Of a stretch of DNA of 64,000 bases, positions 39,720 through 51,200 are shown in pieces. Numbering within the stretch: the first letter of the stretch is position 1; each line of letters starts with the position of its first letter. This stretch comes from Arion vulgaris. Lineage: Eukaryota; Mollusca; Gastropoda; Stylommatophora; Arionidae. The notes beneath the pieces were generated by a model. It saw only the letters and a list, made by a program, of their open reading frames with translations. It searched no databases and was not told where the DNA came from. The DNA lies in assembly GCA_020796225.1 (NCBI GenBank), contig CM036756.1, positions 57,752,616 through 57,816,615 of the forward strand, written 5' to 3'. A program made the translations under genes and the position numbers.

Positions 39720-40140
39720 TGGTGTGGAGGTACTATGCTCACCTCTCGCTCCAAAGGTAATTCGCTCGCATCCGGTGTTGTGCGATCGGATAATTTTCCA
39801 TTGATTGCTGATCCCAATAGAGGTGAGATGAAGTCTCTTATGATGTCGGAGAAAGATGAGAAAAGATTAGTTTCGTATTAAAGTTGAGCACGTAAAATAG
39901 CCCTTAATAGTTGACAAGCGATAATAGAAAACTGGAAATGTGCTGTCCAAGCAAATATTAATATAAATAACAATACAGTTCCAACAGATTTTGACCATCT
40001 AAATATTACAGCAGGGACATTCGCTAGTGCTACAAGGCTCGCGCACTGCATTTGAGATCAAGCCGGGAAGAAAAATTTCGGAGCACATACCATTATTCAC
40101 CAAGTTGTAATGATGATGAACCCAAACGGCGGACTGGCTA
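39720..40140 (+). mobile_element. SINE-1 copy with tRNA-like head
   Basis: The head is GTGTGGAGGTACTATGCTCA, CCTCTCGCTCCAAAGGTAAT and TCGCTCGCATCC. The body is GATGAAGTCTCTTATGATGT and TTAAAGTTGAGCACGTAAAA. The 3' module is CTAGTGCTACAAGGCTCGCG and AATGATGATGAACCC. It is more diverged than other copies. Confidence 0.75.
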
Positions 40141-40339
40141 GGCTGCAAACTTGCCCGTTGCAAGTGGATCCATGATGAAGTGGGTATCCTTGGTCTTGGA
40201 CAATATGTTAAAATGTTATTAATTAATATATATTAGAAGTTTCAATATTACTACTGTATGCAACTAAAATTTACGTTGTACTACTATTTTCTTAGTGATT
40301 TTACAAATCATTTTTGAAGGGTACTAATAATGTGAAGAA

Positions 40340-40410
40340 AAATGATACAAAAATTGATACATAATAAATGATACAAAAATTGATACATAATAAATGATAC
40401 AAATTTAGAT
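40340..40410 (+). repeat. 25-bp direct repeat, about 3 copies
   Basis: The unit is built on AATTGATACATAATAAATGA followed by TACAA. Confidence 0.85.
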
Positions 40411-40534
40411 GTAGCTATGCTCATTTAAATGCTAGTTTTATAGTTATTGGTGGACTCTTTATGAGGCGTCTGTCTCATAAATCATAATTTTAGACGAAGT
40501 CTGCCATTGTTGACACATCAATCAATCAGTTATT

Positions 40535-40715
40535 GTTGAAAATATCCAGTTTAACATGGTTATTCCTAGAATTGCAATGTAAAAATATCTAGTTTAACAT
40601 GGTTATTTACATAATTTCAGTGTGAAAATATCCAGTTTAACATGGTTATTCCTAGAATTGCAATGTACAAATATCCAGTTTAACATGGTTATTCACAGAA
40701 CTGCAATGTCGATAA
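40535..40715 (+). repeat. Minisatellite, about 43-58-bp spacing, four copies
   Basis: Each copy contains AATATCCAGTTTAACATGGT followed by TATTCCTAGAATTGCAATGT or a variant. Copies are at about 40548, 40585, 40624 and 40668. Confidence 0.85.
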
Positions 40716-40984
40716 ACCAATCAATCAATTCCAATGTGCAGACATCAGTTGCAGTATGTATCATTTACATATGCTCAACATCATTACTGAATGTCCCTCT
40801 GTTGTAAGTATATCTGCTCTCTCAATATCACTGTCTGAATGTTTAGGATAGAAGATCAAGGCAAGACCCTTAACCTTGGAATCATCGATAGGTGACATCC
40901 ACTCATGCCGACATCTGCCTTTTGCTACCTAATTGGCATGAGGGTGTTCGCAGCAATGAGAGAGTGGGAAGGCTTTCATCACAA

Positions 40985-41350
40985 CCGACTGTTATTTACG
41001 AAGGCCACGCTTACATCGACAGAATCGATTGTCGACGAGTTTAGGATGGATAAGACATGTTCTTCGATCTATTGACAACATCTTGTTGAATGATGACATA
41101 AAGAATCTATCCAGCGATTTAAATAGTTTGTAATTACACATTGTACAAGTAGAGTTGGATACTTGAGAGGCAGAGAGAGGAGTGTGTTTAACCAGCGAGT
41201 CACAAGAATCATCGGTATGAATTTCCTTCGACATATGTTGATGGAGACATAGCACATATTGGTCTCTCTCACGATCCCGGCACCTATTGGTCTGAAGGAG
41301 TGCTTCGACGCCGGTACAGTAATTCTGAAACTTAATTCAAAGCGTGGGCA
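40985..41350 (+). mobile_element. LINE-R 3' end
   Basis: The reading STESIVDEFRMDKT-like, then ESIQRFK and THCTSRVGYLRGRE, parallels LINE-R at 38680-38931. ATTGGTCTCTC and ACCTATTGGTCTGAAG follow. From 41350 to 42560 no family is recognised. The open frames at 41451 and 41691 are of unknown meaning, and a (TA)n run lies at 42418-42440. Confidence 0.7.
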
Positions 41351-42574
41351 AAGTGTCATTATAAATTATTGTTCTATTGAAATTAGTACATGGCTAAATA
41401 ATCAATACGCCCATATTATTAATGATCATTAATTATTCTAACACATTGCTATGACAGCTATTGTGACCAATCATTATCATCCACAACTGCTTGCTTCTTT
41501 TCTATTGCTATTTTCTGTTGTTAACTTTCCTCCAATTTTTTGGGAGCTATTAATATTACTCTTTGTTCCTTCTTGTCTCTTTATTCACTTATTTTCCAGC
41601 CACCACGCTTCTTTTGACTCTTCTTCATCCCTATCTGTTCAGCTCAAATTTCATAAATAAAACTAAATCACAATTGATTTTTCCCTACCTTCATGATACA
41701 AAGATGGCTCTGAGGTTAGCAAGCCATTGATGAGTCGTTAGTTGTACCCTTTGTTGTGGTCTGCTTATCAATCCTATCATACATGGTATCAATAACACAG
41801 TATTAAGCTGCGGGATAAGACAGAACATACAACACCCACATGTCCAGCTTTGATCATGTAGGCTCCTGTATACCTGTAGTAGAGGATTGTGTTCCTTATG
41901 GGACTCATCACAAAGGGGAACACACACACATATTCCATGTGTGCTAGGTTTGCGTTGCACGCTCAAGTTTATTTATTTGTAATAGTATATTTTGAGATAC
42001 TTGTCATACTTGTCTGCACTACACTTTAATTGCAATCAAACGTCACTGATGTGACCACTGACACCCATGTGCAGTAATTATATAATTGTGAGCATGACTA
42101 GTTGACACACAGTTGTACTATCACAGGTTCACAAGTTACTACACCCAACAAAGACGTCACACAAAGTATATCAGACACTTTAAAGTACTTGTTACGGACA
42201 TCTTTGCTCTCTCACCGACACTGGAACTTAGAATAAGATACACTTAACTCCAGCTTCAAATGGTAGACTTAAACACTGCAAATATTACAACTATTTTATA
42301 TCTTTATATGGTACTTGTCGACCCCATGGACTCAACGCACTACACTCCTATGCTTCTTGATACTGTCTGTTCTCCTGCTTCATATTCTTTATGTGTGTAT
42401 GTTAAATGTATATATGTTTTATATATATATATATATATATGATTTTTATTGTTTACCTTCTTTTTCCACTTCAAGTTGTTTTGCATTTATTGCGTTATTC
42501 GTTTTTAGTCACATATTTTCATTTTAGGGCCGTTATGAACTTATTGGTTGATTCTACATTTTGTTTGCAGTGCG

Positions 42575-42745
42575 AGAAGTGAATTCTTCACATCTCTTGT
42601 ATCCTTTGCTTGATAAAGGCCTTTTGGTAGAAACGTCGCTGTGTGTTTTTCTTGTTTTTGTAAAACTACAGTACTTTGTTTTTATGTGTCTCGCCATTGT
42701 CACATAGTTTTACTGCAGTCTTCCCTTATATCGATTATATTAAAA
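42575..42745 (+). repeat. Dispersed repeat with hammerhead-like core, copy 1
   Basis: This contains CTTGATAAAGGCCTTTTGG then TAGAAACGTCGCTGTGTGT, and ends in ATAGTTTTACTGCAGTCTTC with TTATATCGAT. The same series is found inverted at 44198-44370. A related core lies inverted at about 49808-49850. The repeat end (ACTGCAGTCTT) also appears near 19065. Confidence 0.7.
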
Positions 42746-42884
42746 CTAGGCAAACGACTCTCCTCAACGAATCCAATCCCACATTCGTTTCAAATATGAA
42801 GCATAATATCAGCAAGCAAATCAAAAGTGGAAATCGAAAAAGATGAAGCAAATCCAGCTTATTGGATAGATGACATCAATTCTG

Positions 42885-43660
42885 AACAAGTGATACGTTT
42901 CGATAGACACGTGTCGATAGACAAAAAGCGAGCAATGTACGTATGTATAACAATCTTTCTATCAACCATGTGCTACCAATGTCAGAAATGGACGGGGACA
43001 GCTTAAAGCAAAATTGCAACGACAGAAATGCGATTATTGAGAAGAATACTCAATGTATCAAGGAAAGAAAAAATAAGAAATGATATAATAAAGTCCAAAG
43101 TTGGTGTAACAGCAGCAACAGAATTTATCCATAGGCAACTGATCAAACCTGTAACCTACCAGCTAGCCCCATTGTTAAAACACCCACACATTTCACTGAT
43201 AGCTAAGCAACAGATGATCAACAGCATTTTCAGACCTACTGTGTGTTACCAGAGCCAAACATGGACAATGAACAAAGCGCAGTCACAAAAATAACTACAT
43301 GTGAAATACGGTGCCTGCGAAAAGTTATCAACAACACCAGAAAAGACAGAGTCACCAACATCAGCATAAGATAGAAAGTTGGTACAGAACCTTGTTTAAA
43401 TTACATAGAGAAACAAAGAATGAAGTTGTTTGGCCACTTAATAAAAATGCATTCAATCTCCACAGTATACAGTCTTCTAAAACAGAACATCAGAAAAGAA
43501 AACGAGAGGAAGACAACGAAAAATATAGTTAGATGGCACGGCAGAATCCTGTCAAAGAGTAAAAATAACAATCACCCCTAACCACCAGAACAGCACAAGA
43601 CAAAAACAGAAAACCACGACACTGGGCAACAGCCCGGTAGCAGTCTGATAACAAAAGAAG
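42885..43660 (+). mobile_element. LINE-F fragment
   Basis: The reading at 43028-43294 includes IAKQQMINSIFRPTVCYQSQ and TWTMNKAQ. Shifted frames continue with TTCEIRCLRKVINNTRKDRV and RMKLFGHLIKMHS. It is the RT thumb and C-terminal region of a LINE, related to the minus-strand copy at 53222-53629. Part of 43028-43110 repeats the MRLLRRILNVSRKEKIRNDI theme, so two pieces may be joined. Confidence 0.8.
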
Positions 43661-44190
43661 AAGAAGAAAAAGAACTGACCAAATGGTTTCGGTTAGATAA
43701 CAGGATTGTCTTCAAATAGTAGACCACAACAGGCAATGATACACAGAGTAAACGGAACAGGGGGAGATGACGGTCATGCAAACGCTTGTTTGATATAATA
43801 GCAGAGTCCATGAATACCTCCACCCACGAAGCCTGTACGAGGGTGCTCCCACTCACCAGCAAGGGTACAAGAGAAAGAAGATGAGATAAGATAAGACAAG
43901 ATTCAGTCAAGCTCTTTTCAAGATCAAAGTTCATTATTCCGCAAGATTTTTCTATTTCTCGTCCAGTTATTTAATCTAAGATTGAAGCAGGGATCCATTC
44001 CTTCACCATTATCTTGGTTTACATTCTACACCCGATTTGATATTTCTATTAAATAAACATCTCGCTATCGTGAAGAACTGCTAAAGCAATAAATATAACA
44101 AGTTACATTGCGAATATTGATACCATCCAATAGAAGTTAATTTTAGAAAAATAAATTGATGAAAAAGATAAGACAAGAACATTGTTATAG
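43661..44190. other. Unassigned stretch
   Basis: No domain or repeat is recognised. A 118-codon minus frame at 43578-43934 overlaps the LINE-F edge and looks fortuitous. Confidence 0.3.
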
Positions 44191-44194
44191 AAAT

Positions 44195-44372
44195 TATCGA
44201 TATAAGGAAGACTGCAGTAAAACTATGTAGCAATGGCGAAACACGTAAAAACAAAGTAATGTATTTTTACAAAATACAAAAACAGTAACAATACACAGCA
44301 ACGTTTCGACCAAAGGGCTTTTATCAAGCAACGGATTCAATAGAAGTGAAGAAATCCCCATTATAGAAATTA
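44195..44372 (-). repeat. Dispersed repeat with hammerhead-like core, copy 2
   Basis: On the minus strand it reads GCTTGATAAAAGCCCTTTGG, then TCGAAACGTTGCTGTG, and ends CATAGTTTTACTGCAGTCTT. It is in opposite orientation to 42575-42745, about 1.5 kb away. Confidence 0.7.
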
Positions 44373-44732
44373 TGTGCATTATATGTGAGTCAAAAGAATA
44401 TATTTTCGGGTGCTAGAGGTTTCTACGTATGGCATGGTGAAATAGATTTTTTGATTGCAAGTTGGATGAGAACAAGACAATTAGTCTTCTTTATTTTGTT
44501 CACTTTTGTTCAATGTCTACATAAGGAGTCTGGTTTTCTGGATGTTTATTGATGTGTCTGTAAGTTCATCAAGACTTCCAAACGACAATTAGGGATGTTT
44601 GTATGCTATCACTGAAAGCATTTAAGGGGCCTGTTATTCCCCTGCCGCTACCCCCGGGAACAATGCCTTCCATTACTGTTCTCTCCAAACCACCGTGTCG
44701 TTTAACTATTGATCAGAAAAAATGGTATGACC

Positions 44733-45418
44733 GTGCATCGTATTCCCTATGTACAACAAGGTATGAAACAGGTCAGACGAGAGAGACCAATCCACAAATA
44801 ACAATGCTTTGGTGCTTATCGAGACTAGAGAACGAATGAAACAGTTCAGAAGAGAGAAACCAACCCACAAATAACAATGCTTAGGTGCTTATCGAGACTA
44901 GAGAACGAATGAAACAGTTCAGAAGAGAGAAACCAACCCACAAATAACAATGCTTAGGTGCTTATCGAGACAAGAGAACGAATGAAACAGTTCAGAAGCA
45001 AACCACCCAACTATACAAATTAGGTGCTATCGAGACAAGAGAACGAATGAAACAGTTCAGAAGAGAGAACCAACCACAAATAACAATGCTTAGGTGCTTA
45101 TCGAGACTAGAGAACGTATGAAACAGTTCAGAAGAGAGAAACCAACCCACAAATAACAATGCTTGGTGCTTATCGAGACAGAGAACGAATGAAACAGTTC
45201 AGAAGAGAGAACCAACCCACAATAACAATGCTTAGGTGCTTATCGAGACAAGAGAACGAATGAAACAGTTCAGAAGAGAGAAACCAACCCACAAATAACA
45301 ATGCTTAGGTGCTTATCGAGACAAGAGAACGAATGAAACAGGTCAGAAGAGAGAAACCAACCCACAAATAACAATGCTTAGGTGCTTATCGAGACTAGAG
45401 AACGAATGAAACAAATCA
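44733..45418 (+). repeat. Minisatellite, 73-bp unit, about 9.4 copies
   Basis: Each unit contains GAACGAATGAAACAGTTCAG, AAGAGAGAAACCAACCCACA, AATAACAATGCTTAGGTGCT and TATCGAGACTAGA. One copy (44996-45060) has lost several bases, and CTAGAG and CAAGAG variants alternate. The first copy is diverged. The region 45419-45765 after it is unassigned. Confidence 0.93.
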
Positions 45419-45767
45419 CGCAGATTAGCAAAATACTTTCATTATTTGTTGGGCGCATAGTAACAATAGGTTTGGAGTGAACTGTGACAACAAACACATA
45501 TTTAGAGGAACAGAACTTGGTGATAAAGAGTAAAGTTGCTGGACAACTGAACCGTATATGGCCTTAAGAAAGTCAACAATAGAACTTGTAAATATCGCTG
45601 GGGGTATGAAGCTTTGTATGGACAATGAACGCTTATACCAGCCAATATGACATACCATTGATAAATATAAATAAACCTGATTTTTTTAATGGTAGAAACT
45701 AGAATGGACACGTATACAAAAGAAGAACATCTACGTTTTCCATCTTAAGCAAAGATGAAGATGAGAA

Positions 45768-46008
45768 TCGTGGCATATACTTTATAGGACGTAGCCATCA
45801 TCCACAGTAAACGAGTCGTTGATTTCTAGGCACCACTTATACGTTCAGTAGTTTGTCATTGTTTTGTGAACGGGGAGGTATATTTTTTAACCTTTCGTAA
45901 AAATCCGACAGAAACGAATTTGCTTCCAAACTGCTTGCCGCAGTGTTTGAACCAGGTACGCCTGGGTTGTGATCGAGTTAACTACCGCTTAAGCTACAGA
46001 CGCAAAGA
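45768..46008 (-). mobile_element. SINE-4 copy
   Basis: The complement shows GGCACCACTTATACGTTCAG, TAGTTTGTCATTGTTTTGTG, GTTTGAACCAGGTACGCCTG (B box inverted) and CTTAAGCTACAGACGC at the head. About 240 bp. Confidence 0.8.
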
Positions 46009-46254
46009 TGTATTACTCAAAATTCTAATTTAGAAATAGACTGTAATCGATTGATTGATTAGGTCATATCCTCACATCAAACATCGTCTGCAGTTGGTCT
46101 CCATTAATTTATATCTCTTGATATGTGGTGGGGAATTCTGCAAAACTGTGCTTTGTTCATAACCAATTGTTTCCCACCTAGTTGTATCACTATATTCCTA
46201 TTTCACACTTCCATTCAATACTTATTCCTTTTAGTAAAGTTTTATTTGTTATTG

Positions 46255-47940
46255 GTTTATAAACTGACGCCATTGCACTGAGCAGACCCATATGGGCTCA
46301 GTCTCTCCAAACAGATATCGAAGAGAAGCATACTGATGGTTCATGCGGCTCGTTGGTTAACACACTCCTCACTCTACCCCTCAGGTATTCAGTTCTACCC
46401 GTACAACGGGTAACCAGTGCCGGATTAGGCTAGCGCGGGCCCGTAGCAAATTTTAGCGCGGGGCCCTAGGTTTTGTATGATAATAAAATAAAACACAACT
46501 TTTACAAACAAACTTGTCTCGATTTAATGTGAGCAAATTTAGAGATAGCACTAGACAAATCAATTTCTCTAAGTAAATTACATTCAATGTTCATTTAGGT
46601 GAGGTTATTTAGACGATCTTGTCCCATCGTGTTTCTTAACTCACTTTTATACGCTTTAATGTCAAAAAGAACGTTCTCCGCTGCAGTTAGTAATCATTAA
46701 AGACAAATAAATTCGTAAGACTAATTCTACATTTGGGAAACACGACTCTAATGAATTTTCCATTATAAGTTTATAAAATTGCAGTTCAAGAGCCTTATGC
46801 TTTTCATTGTTAATAGCAGCAGCTACATTAATTTTAAGAGTTCAGTGAACTGCATAAGTTCGTCGCCTAGGCTTTCTTCCAAATCCTCTTGGTAAGAGCT
46901 GACAATATTTGGAGTTCTTTTCAAGATCTCTTCTGCTGTAATAGATTTTAACTGCCGAAGTATTCCAAATACACCAGTCACTCTATGGTACAGCTTAAAT
47001 CAATAACTTTGCAAACAAAACAGAACAGTTGTCCTTTAGTTTCTGTATAACACAACCAATCTCTCACGTGAGTTTTGTTTGTTGGTGTATGCGTGTATGT
47101 GAAAACGACTTTCGACAAAATCGTGGATTGTTTTCTTTATCGTATGTTTTTTTGTGGTTTTTTTAAAGACATGAAATCACTGTTCATATGTTGCACTTCG
47201 CTACTTTCTTTCACAATCCAATAATCTCGATTGAAGTTGTTTGGCCATTCACCAATATCGTTGGAGTACATTTTACTTTCGTTGTGTTTTTGGCTTGTAG
47301 AAGATGTTGCTTCATTAGAAGCATGTGCTGTTCTTTCTGCCTCTCTTTGGCTTGAAGATGATATGGCTAAATTGGGAGGACTTGCTGTACATTCGACTTC
47401 AGTTTGTCTTGTGAAAAATGTGGCTAAATCGTGAAGAGTTGCTAATCTTAATGGTAATATTTATAATGATGATTCTTCTATAGCACTGCCTTCATCTACT
47501 ACACAGTGGGACACGTCTTCTGTATTTTCTGTTTCGATTTCGTTGGATTCAGCACCATCCGACACGACATTTAAAAATTCAGACAGCTTGCGTGTTTTTG
47601 ATATAACATCTGGTTATTTTTCCATTTTCATCTGTCACATAGGCGCGGGGCCCCTTAGAAGCGCGGGGCCCGTAGCATTTGCTACTTCTGCTACTAGGCT
47701 AATCCGGCGCTGCGGGTAACCCCAAACTGCTTAAATCGGTGGATAAATTCAACATCGATTTTAGTGTCTTCATCCAACATGCAGTCGCGAAGAGACCGAA
47801 GAACATCACCCTTATCCATCTTCAATTCCCCAACAATCGATGCTGTTGATGCAAGCATGTCTGCTCTTTCATTGCCGCAAACACTCGCATGCCCAGGACA
47901 GTAGATACACGTAAGCCTCAATAGGTTAATTAGAGAGGTT
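46255..47940 (-). mobile_element. LINE-R 3' end split by a hAT element
   Basis: The left half (46255-46414) and right half (47713-47940) together match the uninterrupted LINE-R at 38645-38955. The right half encodes CPGHASVCGNERADMLASTA and LKMDKGDVLRSLRDCMLDED on the minus strand, a clear RNase H C-terminus. The insert between them is the hAT element. Confidence 0.9.
46415..47712 (-). mobile_element. hAT-family DNA transposon, 1298 bp, internally deleted
   Basis: The terminal inverted repeats are CAGTGCCGGATTAGGCTAG and CAGCGCCGGATTAGCCTAG (17 of 19 identical). The flanking duplication CGGGTAAC is perfect at 46407-46414 and 47713-47720, the 8-bp hallmark of hAT. The minus strand keeps pieces of a transposase of the TTF-zinc-finger group: SNDIGEWPNNF near 47250, VRDWLCYTETKGQLFCFVCK near 47045, and a C-terminal dimerisation part with ITNCSGERSF-like and ELRNTMGQDRLNNLT near 46630. 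The catalytic middle is missing, since the zinc-finger part runs directly into a C-terminal stretch. It is therefore non-autonomous. Confidence 0.9.
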
Positions 47941-48180
47941 TCAATGGCGAAGTGGTTTAGTCATTTACCTGTCGTACTGAAGGTTGTTGGTTCGAGTCCG
48001 GACCGAAACACATGTTCAATTTTTAATGAGATCCCTAAGATTGTTGCCGGAGCTACGGAGTTCGTTTTTTGAGCAATTATCTCGGCAGATGGCATGCCAT
48101 TTCCGTCAACACGGACGGAACCATGTGGGGAAACCCGTTGAATTGAAGTCAATAGTTCGCCTTTGGACCCTTTAGGTTAA
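47940..48180 (+). mobile_element. SINE-2 copy, + orientation, nearly full length
   Basis: The head is CAATGGCGAAGTGGTTTAGT with B box TTGGTTCGAGTCCGGACC. The body is AGATCCCTAAGATTGTTGCC, GGAGCTACGGAGTTCGTTTT and CGGCAGATGGCATGCCATTT. The tail is GAATTGAAGTCAATAG. It shows the family's full order in the sense direction. Confidence 0.88.
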
Positions 48181-48449
48181 TTAGAGTGCAGTAAACAGTT
48201 TTAATTAGAGTGTTATACATCTCCATGTGTTTAAAATATTTGATTGATTTTATTCCCTTCAACAATTAACTTTTCATTTCTAACGTTCTCAAATTTTCAT
48301 TTATGTTGATTTCTGTATTTATGGTATGTGCTAAAATTCGATTTCTATAAGTTTGCATCTTGTCGTGTTTGTTGCATGTTTATAAACCATTTTTTGCGTT
48401 ATAAAAATAGTATGCCAGTTCTGCAACAACTTGATATTAAAGAGAGTTG

Positions 48450-48765
48450 GCTATTAAAGAGTATAAAAACAAGAACAATTAAATATGTCGGAAAATCAAA
48501 CGGCATGAGTGCCTAGAAAAAATAGAGGAATGGTGCCGGAAGAAGAACGAGAGGAAGACCTAGGAGACGATGGGTACAAGATGACGATCTGAGAATGACT
48601 GCTGCTGACGCCGGCCAACTTGCAGAGAATAGTTTTTTAGGACTGCTGTCATTGGAGCCAAGTTCCGGAAGGGAAGAGCTACTTGATGATGATGATACCA
48701 GTAGAGGAAATGATTATAACAGTTATCCGATGGACAGCGAATGAGAAAATAAGACTTGGACACCT
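48450..48765 (+). mobile_element. LINE-G 3' end
   Basis: Frames read KTRTIKYVGKSNG, then RGRPRRRWVQDDDLRMTAAD and AGQLAEN with a stop or shift between them, ending in GATGATGATGAT. The GRPRRRW-QD motif is the tail of a LINE polyprotein. 48180-48450 and 48765-49360 are unassigned. Confidence 0.75.
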
Positions 48766-49364
48766 AAAAGAAAAATATAGAATAACTGTGAAAAGAGAAC
48801 TGAAAGAGTGTGGACTTTGAAAAACGATGATAGAAAGACGATCTATCGGCAACAGTGGAAATCTCTTGAGGAAGAAATATATGTAACACGGTACACAAAG
48901 AGGATATATAATACTCGTAGATAGAAGTTGTTATATAGACGCTTGAGGTCGAAATATAATACTTTGAAAACCTCTGTTCTACTTTCTAAGATTAGAATTC
49001 TCATGTATATTCATCTGATACTTATAACATAATAAAACGTATATACTCACATCAACAAATATAACATGAATATCGAAAACGCACCTAGATCCGGTCTTGT
49101 AATATTATGTTGTTTTTTTTTAGTTTTTTTTAGTTTTTTTTTTTAATCTGAAGGGCTGTTCATGGGTCAAAATGAATACTTCATTTTTTTTGTTGCAACA
49201 ATTTACATGCCGCAGTGTTTTTAATTAGATTTAGCGCAATACACTGGTTGTAGAATATGGGTGAACTTCAACATAGACTCACGTACTACATCGCGTAGGC
49301 GTGAATCCTGCACAACTAATAGAGTTTAGCTATCCAGAGAATGTGGTTTCCTATGGGTACAGTT

Positions 49365-49475
49365 TGACATTTGCCACCCACTTCATGATGTATTGATACA
49401 GGTTGACATTTGCCACCCACTCCATGATGTATGGATACAGGATGACATTTGACACCCACTTTATGATGTGCTGAC
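49365..49475 (+). repeat. 42-bp direct repeat, about 2.7 copies
   Basis: The unit is built on TGACATTTGCCACCCACTTC and ATGATGTATTGATACAGG. Confidence 0.85.
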
Positions 49476-49799
49476 TACATCTAAAGGAAATAGAATTAAT
49501 AAATCGTGGATGGGTCGTGCCGAAGAAGTTATCCAGTGGATGTGTGGACCTGCAGGTATCAATCTTGACAGCGAATTAGGGCCGATGTCTGTGGATACCA
49601 GCATTGCTATTTCCGTCCACATTGCACTTAATTAACAGAGACTGCACAGAGCAACTTCCTACTGTAGTAAATAGGATGTGCGGAAACCTACAAATCAGAT
49701 CTGGAGAAAACCGAGAGGAGGCTGCGGTGATACGTAATAAATTGGCGTTTCAGGACACAGACACGTATGTATGGTACCACATAAGCAAACAAAAATGAA

Positions 49800-49865
49800 T
49801 AATAAAATAATAAATCCAACGTATCGACTATAAGTCTTCTTCAGGGAACATACAAAAACACACAC
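49800..49865 (-). repeat. Dispersed repeat core with hammerhead-like motif, copy 3
   Basis: On minus it reads GTTCCCTGAAGAAGACTTAT, then AGTCGATACGTTGG. The CTGAAGA box and the stem-forming GAC/GTC are present, while the GAAA box is GATA here. It lies next to CAAAAACACACACAATG, as in related repeats. Confidence 0.5.
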
Positions 49866-49929
49866 AATGAATTAAACCATGGATCTAAATAGGATGGATG
49901 TAAGCGATTCTAAATACGGAGTTTGAGAC

Positions 49930-50440
49930 GATGGAGGATAAGTACACAAGGGATGGTGATACTGTGGTGTACACCGATGGGTCAGGTATTCGAGACGGAC
50001 AAAGTGCGTAGATATTTACAGCGGAATCAGGATGAAGGACAGTCGGGGAAGAGGCTGTGTCATTTCTGTAATTACGAGCAGCCTTACAATGGAGATGAAA
50101 GTTGTTATCATAGCTCTGGGATGATTGAGTGTACGGGTGTTTACACATGCCTCTAGTCTGTACGACCTAGTGAGTGTGCTCAAGAAGAATCGGGTTGGCT
50201 GTGTATTGCAGGAGTCACTTGTCTCATTGGGCGTATCCAGAGTGACAAATATGGCCTTTGCTTTCGAGCCCATGCGTGTATGTAGAGCAGTGAGCGTGTA
50301 GATTACCTGGCAGACGCATTGGTGATTGAGAGAGAACTGTCAATGGATGGACAGATGTCATCATTGTCATACAATAAGCAGGTTGTATAGATGGCTTTAA
50401 AAACATTTTTATATCTGCGCTCCTATCCAGTGTGGCGGAA
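49930..50440 (+). mobile_element. RNase-H LINE fragment
   Basis: Around 49965 a frame reads VVYTDGSGIRDGQSA, the first catalytic motif of RNase H. Around 50285 another reads ERVDYLADALVIERELSMDG, the last RNase H motif region. Between them the frame shifts repeatedly. Confidence 0.75.
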
Positions 50441-50454
50441 ACGGAAGTAAAAGT

Positions 50455-50695
50455 AGGAACTTCTTCTTCTCACTTCATCCATAAGGTAGCATAGATCTGC
50501 AATCAAGGCCTTCCAAGCCCTCCTATCCAGTGTCATCTTTTCCAGATCTCGCCATTCTCTTCCTATTTTCTTGCATTCCGTCTCCAACTCATGCCCCTAA
50601 GTGTCCCTAGGCCGTCCCTTACCTCTATTATCCTGGGAGTTCCCTTAGTCCTTCCTTCCAGGATCCTTCTTCTTCCTCGGGTGACGAGCTATGAA
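50455..50695 (-). mobile_element. LINE 3' end
   Basis: The complement of TTCTTCTTCCTCGG, ATCCTGGGAGTTCCCTTAGT and CTATCCAGTGTCATCTTTTC gives a KMTLDRRAWKALIADLC-like end, typical of RTE-like LINE tails. The frame is broken. Confidence 0.65.
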
Positions 50696-50734
50696 TTTTC
50701 CTGGTTGAGGTTTCTGCAGCTATCTAGTGTTTTT

Positions 50735-50870
50735 TAACGGGGTATGGTAGCTACCCCACTCTCAATCTTCTTAGTCGCCTCTTAGAACATGCGTGGCAGG
50801 TAACAGTGGTTCTATTCTTTACAGACCTAATTTGGGCCTAGATAACCACTAGGGCGAAAATGGGAACTGT
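50735..50870 (-). mobile_element. SINE-3 fragment
   Basis: GGGTATGGTAGCTACCCC, CTTAGTCGCCTCTTAGAACA, TGCGTGGCAGGTAACAGTGG and TTCTATTCTTTACAGACCTA are complements of the SINE-3 head. Confidence 0.7.
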
Positions 50871-51044
50871 GAACACGAGCACTTTGTAAAGGGGCACGAG
50901 ACGTTTGATGGATCAACAATGGACCGGTGTGATTGGTTGTTACCCACTGGTAAATATATTAGGAAGGAAATCATAACAGCCGTCCATCGCAAGCGATGAT
51001 GACAACAGCTTCAGACGTGTGCTGCCGCACCTCTCATGTATGTG

Positions 51045-51200
51045 CGAAGGTGATGATACATAAATGATACATACAATAAGGACTACATGTAAATGATACA
51101 TTCAATAAAGACTACATTTAAATGCAAAATTCAATAGTGATTTCATTTAAATGACACATTCAATAGTGACTCCATTTAAGTGCTACATTCAATAATAATA
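51045..51200 (+). repeat. Minisatellite, about 29-bp unit (left part)
   Basis: The unit is built on AATGATACATTCAATAGTGA followed by CTACATTT. The same unit resumes at 51790-51900 (AATGCTCCATTCAATAGTCA), so the LINE-B copy in between sits inside the array. Confidence 0.8.

Noticed and set aside
41451..41966. Possible small membrane protein (69 codons) and an opposite 91-codon frame
   Set aside because: The hydrophobic composition comes from T-rich DNA, with no start context, splice sites or family motif.
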